Shown piece by piece: positions 23,641 through 34,597 of a DNA stretch of 64,000 nt (its first letter is position 1; the number at the start of each line of letters is the position of its first letter). The notes beneath the pieces were generated by a model. The model saw only the letters and a list, made by a program, of their open reading frames with translations. It was not told where the DNA came from and made no database searches. Origin of the DNA: Cristatella mucedo (lineage: Eukaryota; Bryozoa; Phylactolaemata; Cristatellidae); contig WPIO01000012.1 of assembly GCA_009760855.2 (NCBI GenBank), forward strand, positions 7,063,501 to 7,127,500, in the 5' to 3' direction. Both the position numbers and the translations under genes were made by a program.

Positions 23641-26600
23641 TGACTAAGGAAGGACATAGGTCTTAAGATTTGAACTCAGCCTCCTGCAATGATGGCAAGC
23701 ATTGTACAACTGCGCAATTCAAGCAGACTAACCTAAAGAGTGGCAATCCCAGCAAACCAATATTACAAAACAAATCTGTTTGCCACAGGTAGCTAGGTAG
23801 CTGGATGTCAGTGCTATGAAGACTCTGTGTGTATATCTCTCTGAATGTATATCTCAAATCTATGGGTATTACACCGGACTACCTGAGGTCGGTTGATGCA
23901 GTGGCAGCAATTCCTTTACAGCACACGAAGTGACTAGAAAGAGATTTAGCTCTCTTAGGATGCTGTAGTTCGATTGCATGCGGGCTGGTACCACTCCTTT
24001 CCTCAACAGTTGGTGGGAGCATCCTCGAGAGGGGCCTGTGCACAGCTGTGGTTCACTTCTAATGAGGCGTTGACCCAGGCCGATAACCGGCTGGTGAACA
24101 GATGGTGGATTCACCATCTGGGTCGGCCAAGGCACAGCCGGAGTGGAGGAGAGGAGACTAGAGTGTGAGAAGGGGGCCAAGGCAGTGTTGCGGTGGCTCC
24201 TTGCTTTGTGCAATAAATTGTTGGCATTGTTCATCGGCTGGCCCTCTGATGTTCGAACCAAACTACAGATGCTAAAGAAACGTCTAAGCTATTCTCTGTG
24301 ACAACACCTCATGGCAGACAGGAAGCCTGTGTCCTCGTGCCTAGCCTTCAGATCGGTGAGAGTGCTGAGGGTTAAGAGTTGTGATCGGGCTGAATCATTA
24401 TCCGATAGGAGGCACGGGTAGCTTGGCAGACACAATCCAGCAGTCACGGCTTGCTTACTGGTTTGCATTAGATAGCACAGCCACGAATAAAAAAAAACAA
24501 CAGGCGGAGAGCACATTCGAAGAAAGCGAGACCAATGAAACAAAAATCAATTCGTAAACAAGAAGCAAGTGTAAGGAAGCCCAAGGTAAGGGAAAAATAC
24601 ATCCAGTGGATAGGAGGCAGTCCATGCTTCTAAATATGGGAAATGCTGCATTTGTACGTTGCAAACTCCTTGCCAACAAGTTACATGATTCCTGGAACCA
24701 TCCCATAGTTCTGGCTCTTTTTGTGAGCAGGACCACATCAGTACACGTGAGCTATCAAGTATGATGCAAGAGTTGGTGCATCTGTCCTCAAACAATAAGT
24801 TAAGAAACTGGTACGCTTTGTGGTAGAACGACTTTGACTTCGCGGTCGAGTGGATGGTTGAGACTTCAACGATAGGATTTTCTGAAGAAACGACTGAAAA
24901 ACTCGTTTGTAGTCGTGAACAGAGAAATGCTCAGGTGAATAGGCCGTGGATGGATTGCATTTGCCACGACGACAGAGCTGATAGAAAATGTAAAATGCCT
25001 CGCCACCCAGTCGTAGCCATCACATACCGACAGCTTCACTCGACAGGCAGGGATTAGCCAGTCATTTGGTAAAGGGACTGCACCCTTAATAAAGACTTAC
25101 CTTGACCTTTCTCAAATCAGCCAATAATAGTAAGCAGTATGCCCCTGCTGCTGCTGCCAGCCTTCGGAAGCACCCATTTCGGTCCAAATATGATACTTAT
25201 TCCCCAGTGGTGTACTGCAGATATTGTGCTAAGTTTCAGAGCATGCCTTGTTCCACTTTGGATACCTATTCCTCAACAGTGGGCAACCACATTGCAGACA
25301 GCCTTGTGCCTAGTTGCAGCACAGGCCTGCATAGACTAGCTATCTAGAGCTACCGACAAAGAGAAAAAACCAACAATCATCATACCCAATCAGCAATAAA
25401 CATTAGTCACGTTTATTACAGACTGTTGGCAACAAGTCACGTTTAATACACTGTTGACAACACGGCCCACTTTGAACCCAGGACATGCCGAGCTCTAGCA
25501 GGCTGGTAGAGCCAAGCAGTGCTTCCTGGTGGGCTATTGATCATATGAGCAACCAAGTGGAAATGACTGCATGCATAAGAGCTTAGTCATTGGTCAGGCA
25601 AGCATACGTTCAGCTTGACAGCCACTATTACAGGGGCAAGATCTCCACCAGCTATGAGTGCCCTATTCTGGCTATAACACGACTCTCCAGTGAAATCCTT
25701 TCAGACACAACTACGCACATCATTTGCCCTACCATGGCAGACTGGCATTTGAGCCAGCATGTTCAGCTCTCAACTCAGACCCGAGCACATTTGGTATAGA
25801 TGCTGAAGAACTAATCGGTCAACCCTACGGAAAGCCTGTTGATGAACACATTCAGTACTGCCAAGACCACTTTTGCCAAGAATTCTTTTCGGCGATAACA
25901 AGTGACCACTGCCTCAAAGTCGGCACTATTAGTCAGCTAATAAGGCATCATTTGTTCCTATAGCCATATAAGTCTCTCTTATGGGCACAATGGTCGCCAG
26001 AATAGGTTTATATTTATGTTAAATAAACATGTTTGGAGATATTTTTCCCCATTTCGAGTTTCTCTCTAAAACCTAAATACTAAATTTCAGACAAAAACTC
26101 AAACCTCCAAAAATACAAAATCTAACCACTAAACCCTAAAACACAGACAGCACCTAAAAACTAAACCCAAAATCCGAAACCCTAAGCTTAAAAGATGCCC
26201 ATAGCAGAAGCTGACACGACTCTATGAACAAACGACAGTATTAGCTACTGTACAAGTACCGTCTTGGCAGGCAGGCGAGGTGACAGGGGAGGCACGGCAG
26301 TAGGGCGGTGGGTAGTACAGAGCTAGTGATGTCATATGCTCTTCTACTGCTTGGGGCAGTATAATGGTATGCCATATGCCAACTAACAAAATCTGGTCGA
26401 AATACACCTCCTATGATAACAAAAAGAGTTCTCGCGTTACTTTCGTGCTGTTTGCTTTGTAGTCATGGATGCCAACTGCGTGTGATATGAGCTTTTCTAC
26501 CAGAAAACGTCCATGCCAAACAGAGTCCACATCTTGGTGACTCGAGGGATTGTCATACCTGAGCACAAGATAAACACATGCTAGACGGCCCTTCTGGTTC

Positions 26601-29600
26601 TGACATACAAACCACAAAACCACATTCTAGACGGTCTTTCTGGTGCTGGATACAGAAACCAGCTACCCACCATCTTGGCTATGGCAGACAAAATTCTAAT
26701 CACAACCGCGCCAAAGCAGGCAATGCTGCCAAGCAAACGGCGCTGCCAGGCTAGACAAAAGACATCCAGGCTTGGGTTTGCACTAACCTGCCTAGACCAT
26801 AGCACAACAGCCAACAAGTGCAGGCAGGCAGGCAGTAGCCACCCCATCCAGCGCAGAGGAATGAACGAGGACCTGGAAACCCGGCTCTCACAGACTGCTA
26901 GTCCCAGCAGCTGCACTAAGAGGAAAAAGCAGAATTACAATACATGGATGCTGCCATGTCTTCCCAGCCCATCCGGCTTGCTTATATGCCGACAAAAGAG
27001 CTTCCAAAGGGTATATTATTCCCTCGGATGTGCACAACTAAATCAGTAAAAAAAAAAACAATTAAACCCAGTCACTCTTAGCTCCAGTTGCAATGTCGGA
27101 GCATAATCGCCGGGCAAATGGAAGCTGCTGCTGCTGCAGCAGTGCCAAGCTGAATGCAGGTTTAACGATTGGCTGAGCTGAGTTGCAAAAGCTTACAGTA
27201 AGGCATCAGGAGTAGGTATTTGCGCCAAGTAAGGCACCCAGCTCGGACTACGAGAAGCTAGCCATGTTAGTGCCTGGTCTTAGCATTCAACCACACCCAT
27301 CTGTGCCTGCAGCACGGCAGAAGGGCTGATATTGGTAGAGCAGCTAGATATGCTGTGTGTAAAGCTTCAAAAAACACCACCACAGCTAAGTGAAATTGCC
27401 GATAGAAGTGACTGACAATATCCGAGTGACAAATACCTGCGAATGTACCCCCACAAACGAGCTCGAGCTCATCTGACCATTTCATCAATCTTATGCCTGT
27501 CCTCACGTTTCTGTTTGTCTACCTAAAGTATGCCTCTGCTTTGCCCGTGTGTCTCCCCTTCTACGTCAGCTGGTTTGCCTCAGTAACCTTCTATTGAAAA
27601 TGTCAATTACAAATTGACTAAATATCGCCTAACAGCCAGTCAAGGCTATCAGCACCTTGCCTAAGTAGATTTTGTTTTGCTAGCACATTTAACAGCAGCA
27701 ACATTCCTGGTGTTGTGGTATATGGACATCAGTTGCATGTGTGACAGAAGCTGATCATACAGATCACCTTCACAACGTCACTGTCCACAGATCAGCTCAA
27801 AGATACTTGTCCAAGAGCCCAGTAATTAGGGCCATATGCAGTGAGTGAGGCAGCTCTTAAAGCAGGCAACAAGAAGGAAGGCATTGAATATGATGAACAA
27901 TAGGCAGCACGATCAACAGCAGTCTCGAGCTGGCAAAGCATGCGGTCGATAGCTGCATCCACAGCAAGCAGCCAAGCACAGCAATCGAATAATGCCAGGA
28001 TGTAAAGATGGTGCCAACACGGTTCATGTACGCGAGGTGCAACAGGCCCAGCGATGATGTCAATGGCAGAGGTTGGGCTTCCTCCATGCAACCATCACAC
28101 ACAACAAACACTTTTCCAGCCAAGTTTCAGACAAACGACATAGAAGAGTTGTGGGGTGAGGCCTCTCTCCCTCGTCCCCACCTTCCACCAATCCATCCTA
28201 TTGCAAGGCTTCTACGATCGGTTGATCTACGAAGGTAAAGATTAAACCCGAACTAAGAGACTCTGGCTATATCACTATTTCGGACCCACTCTACTTCTGC
28301 CTGATGAGTAAGCCCAAGCCTACACGGTTGCTAAGCGAGTAAGGTCAACTTGTATGCAGTTTGAGTAGTTTCACAGCCTACCCACAATCTAAAGGAGCTA
28401 TGCTGCAGCAGAGTCAGGTAAGAAGCAACTAGCAGCTGATCATGTCGATAGCCGGTGAGATGCAAAGTCTGGGTAACCTCTGGATAGTGCAGCGATAAAG
28501 TAAGGGTTGGTCGATTTAACAGCTGTAGCAGCTTTGACTGCAGAAAGCTACCAACAGCCGGGAGAACCACGTGAAAACAGCTCGGTGAATTGACAGCCAA
28601 ATGTATACATGTACTGTGCACCTACATTAGCCATTCCGGTTCTTCACCGGGGCATGGTCTGATGCTAGCACGGCTTCACAGGGCTGTTTGGCAGGCCTTC
28701 GGAACACACCGGCAATAGCTGCTGAATTGTATTGTCATCTACCCACCGACAAACCAAACCAACTAAAGAGCCACGAGGAAATGCTCAAAAAGCAGGCCGA
28801 CACGGCTTTGCCTCCTAAAGGAAGGAGGAGCTTCGTGAACCGAGCCTGAGTTTATGGGAAAGTGAGCCTCTAACAACGGCAACCCCTCCAACTAGGCCTT
28901 GGCCATACATTACAGGCTTGAGTTACTCTTAAAGGCCAACACACCCCAATATTTGGCAATGACTGTTAGGGATGCAGCCCGTAACCAACAACAATGCCAC
29001 TAAAATGCACTACTACAATGCCCTGCACACTTGGCACAAGATACTGACAGCTCAATACCGACCGTTGCAATTGCAGCAAGCGACAATAGTTCTTTTCCAG
29101 TGCAGTGGGGAAGGTGACAGCCAATGACCTTAAGATAGTCAGTGGTGCTGCAGCAGCACTTGGCAGAGGGTGCTTTATAAAGACGTCAGGCAGAATCGTG
29201 CGGCACTGTTGGAGCCAGACACGCATGCTTTGTATAGAAAAAAATAAGCCTCGGGTCTTAAACGACTACCGTGAAGCTCTGTTTATGGTAACTGAGTGAT
29301 GCCAGCCTAAACAGCAGAGCAAGGGCTATTTGGAGCCGAGCTGCAATAGAAACAGATTGCATTCACTTAACAGCATTGTGTGCTGCCAACAACTTCAATC
29401 TTTTCAATGAACATAGCCGTGTCACCTATGCTAACAATCCAGGCACAAGACTGACACCATAGCCATGGTCAATAGCTTCAGCAATGACAGGTCATTACGG
29501 TCGGGCCGCCTGTGTGCTACTTGCAGCCAGCCTGCAGTAGTCTAACTCTTTACGGGAGACAGGAAAATAGCAGACTGCCTAACCTAGGCTGCAAAATTGT

Positions 29601-29859
29601 CAAAAGAGACGAGTAAATCATCCGATCTTCGACAGGCTTCAAGTCTCAAAGAGATGACTACTTGCTATCACCACAATATGACCGAGGCCGATCCTTACAG
29701 TAGCTCTAGTCCAATGAACTTAGGCTGCCCAGGAGCAGTTGATTTTTTCTAGCTAAACCGTGAAGTAAATGACGGCAAGAGCCATACCAAAGTTTTTGAT
29801 TACAGTGGCATCGCAGCCATCAACCAATCCAGGACAGGTTACCACACATTATTATACAG
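23641..29859. other. long stretch without assignable genes
   Basis: A LINE/SINE-like AGAGATTTAGCTCTCTTAGG stem-loop lies at 23945. AATAAA occurs at 24212 in a GC-rich setting that could be the end of a transcript or LTR. A 30-bp tandem duplication occupies 25403-25461 (AGTCACGTTTA...). A C/A-rich tract with scattered CCTAAA words is at 26065-26190. A diverged 35-bp duplication lies at 26581-26661. Minus frames at 27792-28123 and 28966-29226 have no recognised motif. Confidence 0.4.
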
Positions 29860-29965
29860 GGAGAACTAACGTTCGAAAATCTTGCTGGATGGCGCGAATT
29901 GCTGCCTGATGAAGGCTGTTATTACTTTGAGGCGCGTGTGGCGAACAACAGCTGGATTGGAGAAG
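29860..29965 (+). other. candidate internal exon, unrecognised
   Basis: A TTATTATACAG acceptor precedes 29860 and GAAG|GTAATT follows 29965. The 106-nt segment has a single open frame of 35 codons with strongly protein-like composition (GELTFENLAGWRELLPDEG, then CYYFEARVANNSWIGEG). The second phrase resembles the core of a SPRY-type beta-sandwich, but this is only a resemblance. The opposite strand also shows a CCTTCTCCAATCCAG acceptor here, so the strand is not settled. Confidence 0.33.
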
Positions 29966-30199
29966 GTAATTCTCAAAGCAAAAGAGACTAGGAGCTACTT
30001 ACAACATGGACGACAAATAGCAAGCGATAACAAGTAACTGCCTTAAGATTACATCGCGGTGTTAGGTTCGCTGAAACTTTGGCATCAGCATGGCACTGTT
30101 CGTTCCCCCATTCAACTGGAGCAAAAGCACACGGCTCGTGTATAACATTTAAGTAGGTCAGAATTACGCAGGCAGCGATCGAGCGAACCAGGAACTTAC

Positions 30200-30352
30200 T
30201 TGGGCGGAGCCGGTGAAAGATACCGTGCGATCTGAACCGGCAGACCTCTCGGATCTTGTGTCGCTGGCGAAAGAAATGCCTCTAGATTTTTCTGATTTCA
30301 CTGACGATCTGTCGATCTTCCCGTCAATCCGATCGAAGGGCCTGCTGTCCAT
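30200..30352 (-). CDS. candidate first coding exon (possibly of the CD225 gene)
   Basis: ATG at 30352 has an in-frame TGA three codons upstream, which fixes the start. The frame of 51 codons (MDSRPFDRIDGKIDRSSVKS and onward) is charged and Ser-rich, as expected for a cytosolic tail, and ends at a consensus CAA|GTAAGT donor in phase 0. The CD225 exon at 21475-21765 begins in phase 0 on the same strand, so a 147-residue protein with an N-terminal cytosolic tail and two membrane segments would result. The intron would be 8.4 kb, long for this window. Another acceptor at 29960 would instead give a stop after nine codons. Confidence 0.42.
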
Positions 30353-31316
30353 CTTTGCTCAATAGTGACCTTAAAGATGAGAACTGGAATAATTTCACAC
30401 ATTGCTGTGTGCTTTCACTGCCTCCGATGGCCCTCGCGTACAGAGCAAGCCGTACCGCCAGTAGATTGATTGTAAATGGATGCAGTAGCCACGAAGCCGA
30501 GCCGCCTTACGCCCGAATGCACCTGCGCAGCAATGTACAGATTACTTACTAAACAGGTAGCCGCTGCCCCAGAGCAATGAAAAATGCTTATGGTCTTCCC
30601 AACCCCGAAGCCAGTGGTAGTATGATACCTAAGGCATATCCGTAGCCAAAGGCATCTAAGGTGTGCGTACGTTTTCGAAGAGCCACCCGCGGAGGTATGC
30701 GGGGAAGTTGATTGGTACTGGCGCTTGACGACATCCGACCTCGTGACTTGACATGGGGGAGGAAAGAGTCGGCAACATGGCGGCTATGTAGTCGGTAGCG
30801 TATTTCAAGCAGTGGATCTGAAACTGTTACGAGGCTGGCATACAGTTTCGAAGAGAAATTTCTTGGAAAATTGTAATTAAGAACATTTGATTTTAAATGA
30901 ATATACATAACCACTTAAGAGATGTCGACGAGATTGCAGACAACTAATCTCAACAGACCCGGACTAGATTAATAAACCGCTGAAGCATGCCCCTGGCTCA
31001 CTTGAACACAATCGCTATTTACGCTCCACATAATTTGGATATAAATACGGATCTGATCAACAGAATCAATAAGTAAGTGCTGCGTTTGAGTTGACAAGCG
31101 CCCGACTTGAGCTCTTTTCTTAGGCCGTCTTTCAGCTTTAGCGAACCGACCTCTGTGCAACGTCATCTATAGAGCAGTTTGATCTTGCTCACATTATTTT
31201 CGGAGCTGGCAGTGCTAAGTTCGATTAAATGTTTTCAGAATTACCGAGCATATACTTACGTGGACTATTCTTCTGCTCCCCAGTTTGTCTGCGATCAATT
31301 CGATTTTCTTCATATC
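30353..31316. other. no firm gene; small minus frame
   Basis: A minus frame within 30588-30914 ends with a 48-codon part from ATG near 30734 (MSSSASTNQLPRIPPRVALR, then a hydrophobic FGYGYALGIILPLASGLGRP). It looks like a short one-pass protein, but nothing supports transcription. The rest is empty. Confidence 0.3.
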
Positions 31317-32632
31317 TGTAACGCCGAAGGCTCGGCGGAGTAAGCTTGACCTGCCGCTTACCTAGCGGCGTAGCCTATCGCCTAATGCCGTTCGGTGCGC
31401 GCCTACGCGCAATAAGCTGGCCGCCACGAAACGAGCGTTTCTGGCGCTGACCTGCTTACCGTTACTAAAGGGGGTCGTGAGTCCGCGGCGTGAATTGGGA
31501 GCGAGACACACAGATTGGGGATTTTACTGAACTTTATTCGCAAGCGCACAGAGTCGCTGCGCGCCTAGTTCAGCTTTATCTCCACACTCCTCTCACGCTC
31601 TCAACTGCACCAACACTCTTGCGGAGGGAATACTCCTCCACACTAAGCGCGACCCGGACCCTAAACCCTAACCGGTGAACTAGGAATCCGTTCCCAACTG
31701 TGCCGAGGGAATACCCCAAACGCGCCAACGTAAACACTCTTGCGGAGGGAATACTTCTCCACACTGAAGCGCGAACCGGAGTCTAAACCCTACCCGGAGA
31801 ACTAGAACTCGGTTTCCACCAGTGCGACAGGAATACTCCACACACGCCAACTCAAGCACTCCTGCGGAGGAAATACCTCTCCACACTGAAGCGCGAACCG
31901 GAGCCCAAACCCTACCCGGAGAACTAGGGCTCCACAGACGCAAACTACGCCTAGCTCGCACCGGCAAATCCCTATGCCGAGACCACGTGCTAGCGCGAAC
32001 ACACAAAACACGAAAGAACACAAAATGCCAGCTCGGGCGCGATACGACCGTGTTCGGTGGAGTTCCACCGAATCCTCCTAGCGCTGTCTCGTCCTGTTCC
32101 GTCCATCGTCGGCGGACAGCCCGCCCTCCTCCCTCGCCTTCAGAGAAACGAGTCCCCGACGGCGTCGAGGCGCAGAGCCGGACCAAAGACAAAAGACACG
32201 AGGCCCAGAGCGAGCGTCGCTCGACTCTTAAATACTTAGCTGAGACAATGGGGCAAGAGCTTAGTGGTATTGGGCCCGACACCAGGGCCCATTACGGTAA
32301 GGAATTAATACCGGCACTAGGCCACTGGAATGTCCCCTCTGTCCAGCTTGAATGGCGAATGGGTTCCAGACGATTCTTCCTTGGAAAGAGGGAAGGCGGG
32401 GGTTGACAGGCCAGCCAACATCTATCAGCAGCTTCCGCGGGTATCGGACCAATTGTAAAGGCCGAATCGCCGCCGCTCGTCTCAGAGCTTCCTGGCTTGC
32501 TCTTAAGCGCTTTCTCTCTAACCGCACTGACGCTCCTCTCTGGCTCACTGCTCCAGGACAAAGGGGCTCTAGCCCGCTGCCGAACAGCTCTTGTTCGCGC
32601 TAAAATTCAGCCAAGGCCAGTAGGGCGCTACA
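31317..32632. mobile_element. solo LTR, 1316 bp, TATC target-site duplication
   Basis: The segment begins TGTAACGCC and ends GGGCGCTACA, forming short imperfect inverted termini of TG...CA type. TATC flanks it on both sides (31313-31316 and 32633-32636). No gag or pol is inside, so this is a solo LTR left by recombination between two LTRs. The open frames 31680-32282 (minus) and 31822-32406 (plus) lie within it and reflect GC-rich composition. Orientation is not certain. Confidence 0.8.
31614..31935. repeat. minisatellite inside the solo LTR, ~121-bp unit
   Basis: Units start at 31614, 31735 and 31857 with CACTCTTGCGGAGGGAATAC or a close variant, and contain a GCGCGAACCGGAG...CTAAACCCTA phrase. 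The third unit is incomplete. The CCCTAA words here belong to this unit and are not telomeric. Confidence 0.88.
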
Positions 32633-33157
32633 TATCTGTGAGGCCGAGCTAGGATGTGGATGCAAATCGAACTAGGTGCATAAAAACCGAGAACATAGAC
32701 TAATCCTAGGAGAAAGTTGATTAAGCACTGCCAAAGCGTGTTTGGAATTCAGCAATGCATATTTAACGAGCGAGCGTTTCTTTGCTTCATAGCAGCCCTT
32801 TGAAGGAATTGTGCCTTCGCCGACTCACTATCTAGCCAATTTCGTCAACACCGAAAGCATGCTCGAACGAGCAGGAAAGCTTATTAATTCTCGATAAATA
32901 GTCATTCCCACGCTTATTTTGGTGTTTAAGAAATCAAGAAGAAAGCCACAGTTTATCACATACATTCCAACTCTGAATCCTCATTATTTCTTGGGAATTT
33001 TGGTCTGGTGCGTAACCAGCCTTTGGCAAACGGCCTGGGCTGCTTTGTGCCCATATCTGGTCTTTCACGAATATGGAGGGTAATTTTGAAAACTTCAAAT
33101 GAAATAGAGGACCGACAGACAGAGATAGCGAATTAACGCTATCGATATATTAGCCTG
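32633..33157. other. no recognisable gene
   Basis: Upstream of the small gene at 33158 I see no clear exon. An in-frame TAA at 33134 separates this stretch from that gene's ATG. Confidence 0.45.
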
Positions 33158-33358
33158 ATGGCGGTGACCCGGGCTACCAAATTTCCGCATGTAGAATCGC
33201 TATTAATTATTAATTTGGAGGATAGCTGCTCAAAAAAATATAGTGCTTCGAAGTCGAAAGCTACTCCGAGCGTGCAGATACGCTCTGTGGGGCACCCGAA
33301 GAAGGAACCAGTGGTTGTCCCAAATCCATCAATCTTGAGCTATTTCTCGAAAAAATAG
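33158..33358 (+). CDS. small basic protein with C-terminal PIP-box-like motif
   Basis: A 66-codon single-exon frame starts with ATGG after an in-frame TAA (33134) and stops at TAG. AATAAA follows 67 nt downstream. The protein is Lys/Ser-rich in its centre (CSKKYSASKSKATPSVQ) and ends NPSILSYFSKK. This resembles a PCNA-interacting PIP box (Q-x-x-I/L-x-x-aromatic-aromatic) with Asn in place of Gln, followed by Lys residues as in strong PIP boxes. If real it may bind the replication clamp. It could also be the last exon of a longer gene. The assignment is inference from one short motif. Confidence 0.45.
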   Translation: MAVTRATKFPHVESLLIINLEDSCSKKYSASKSKATPSVQIRSVGHPKKEPVVVPNPSILSYFSKK

Positions 33359-33424
33359 GCTCAATTTTCGTGATCGAGCCCTAGATCCTTGCCCTGGATT
33401 TGGTCAGCCGCTGCGCACTTGTAC

Positions 33425-33430
33425 AATAAA
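33425..33430 (+). terminator. poly(A) signal AATAAA
   Basis: The canonical hexamer lies 67 nt after the stop of the small plus-strand gene, a suitable distance for its 3' end. Confidence 0.5.
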
Positions 33431-33560
33431 AATCATCGTTTTAGAAATCGCTGTCTTTCTGCTGACGAATAACATTGGACGAACCCGACATTTTGTTTTA
33501 GCCTATTTGCACATAATTTGGACCAATATTCAGGTAGTTTTCGCACTACGAGTGCACCCC

Positions 33561-33585
33561 GGTTACCATGGTAACCCGGGTTACC
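33561..33585. promoter_or_regulatory. overlapping palindromes, RFX X-box-like
   Basis: GGTTACCATGGTAACC (33561-33576) is a perfect 16-bp palindrome with the half-sites of an RFX X-box (GTTACC, 2-nt spacer, GGTAAC). It overlaps a second perfect palindrome GGTAACCCGGGTTACC (33570-33585). RFX factors control ciliary genes in animals. No ciliary gene is adjacent that I can identify. Confidence 0.5.
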
Positions 33586-33934
33586 ACCATCGGGCTCCTA
33601 TATGGCTTCCGTGTAAAAATCTATGTGTTACCATATCTGTCGCTCACATTCAACTCTGTTAAATCGAAGTGCGAGAAATGCTTTTACATTAGTTTGGTTA
33701 CAAGTCAAAGGAAAGTTTAGTAATCCTGCCGTAAATCCCGATTCCGCTAATTTTTCTGTGTAGTGCGATTCTTTCGCTGAAAGGTCTCCCAAAATTTTGG
33801 TCTCTTGCAGCTGCTTTTAAAATGAAACCGTGCTCTGTATTCACAATTTTTCACTTGTCCTCATGAGCTATTTGAATTGGTATACCTGTTTCGTATAATC
33901 TGCATATCATTTGAATGAATCTTTTTAGAGTTTC

Positions 33935-34020
33935 ACAACTACTCTCCTGCTGCCGACTATGGCACATCCTTTCCAGTCGTCCCGAGCGGTTACTTCCATA
34001 TTACTAACTATCCCAACTGC
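33935..34020 (+). mobile_element. LINE B fragment
   Basis: The phrase CAACTACTCTCCTGCTGCCG followed by ACTATGGCACATCCTTTCC matches the LINE B block near 15030-15060 in inverse. About 85 bp remain. A ~32-bp tandem duplication (AGATTTCCCACTGGCTAAGG and variant) follows at 34034-34098. Confidence 0.7.
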
Positions 34021-34427
34021 TCTCAACCAACTTATAGCCAAGATTTCCCACTGGCTAAGGTCATATAGCCAGATTTCCCAGTGGCTGAGGTCATATAGCA
34101 GTTTAAGTTTTTTAAGACATACATAGTTGTCTGTTTTTTCTTGCAATATCAGCCCATTCTAACCATGTCTTACGTAAGATCCGGTAGGAACGCTAAGTGT
34201 CTGTGTATCGTGGGCTCGGCTGTCCTAATATCACACGTGTTATCTCATTTATACGAAGACAGTGAAAAAAGGAGCCTACAATGACCTGGCACCCGAGTTT
34301 GCTTTTAATGAATTTTTAATCAAAATAAAAATTTAAAGTCATTTGCGTAGCCTCTGCAGCCTTCGAAGCATAGCTATTACCAGAAAATAGTAAATGAAAG
34401 CGAAATTAGTACCACTACGATTAGCCA

Positions 34428-34597
34428 CTACAGAGGACTAGCTGTCTGTAATGCATCACACCATCGACGTGGCAACCGCTTCTTCGGAAGATTCCCAATT
34501 TCCTCGTGCGTAATTCCAAGTTTTAAGTCGTTATAGGGCAAACAGAGTTTTTCCAACTTGCTTCCTTTATGGGCATGATCTATGCGATTCTCCAGAT
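34428..34597 (-). CDS. candidate terminal exon, unrecognised
   Basis: On the minus strand a TTCTCCTCTAGGCTAAG acceptor region leads into 55 codons ending in TAG. The residues look like a real protein (LENRIDHAHKGSKLEKLCLP, then LKLGITHEEIGNLPKKRLPR, RWCDALQ). I do not recognise the family. The other frames contain stops. Upstream exons were not securely found; a good first-exon candidate on the same strand is at 36701-36746. Confidence 0.38.

Noticed and set aside
26065-26190. Telomere-like CCCTAA words
   Set aside because: The words are irregular and embedded in a general C/A-rich tract; no regular array.
31660-31680. CCCTAAACCCTAA as an interstitial telomere
   Set aside because: It is part of the ~121-bp minisatellite unit and occurs in all three units in altered form.
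31680-32406. 200-codon minus and 194-codon plus frames
   Set aside because: Both lie inside a solo LTR with a minisatellite and are open in opposite directions, as expected from GC-rich repeats.
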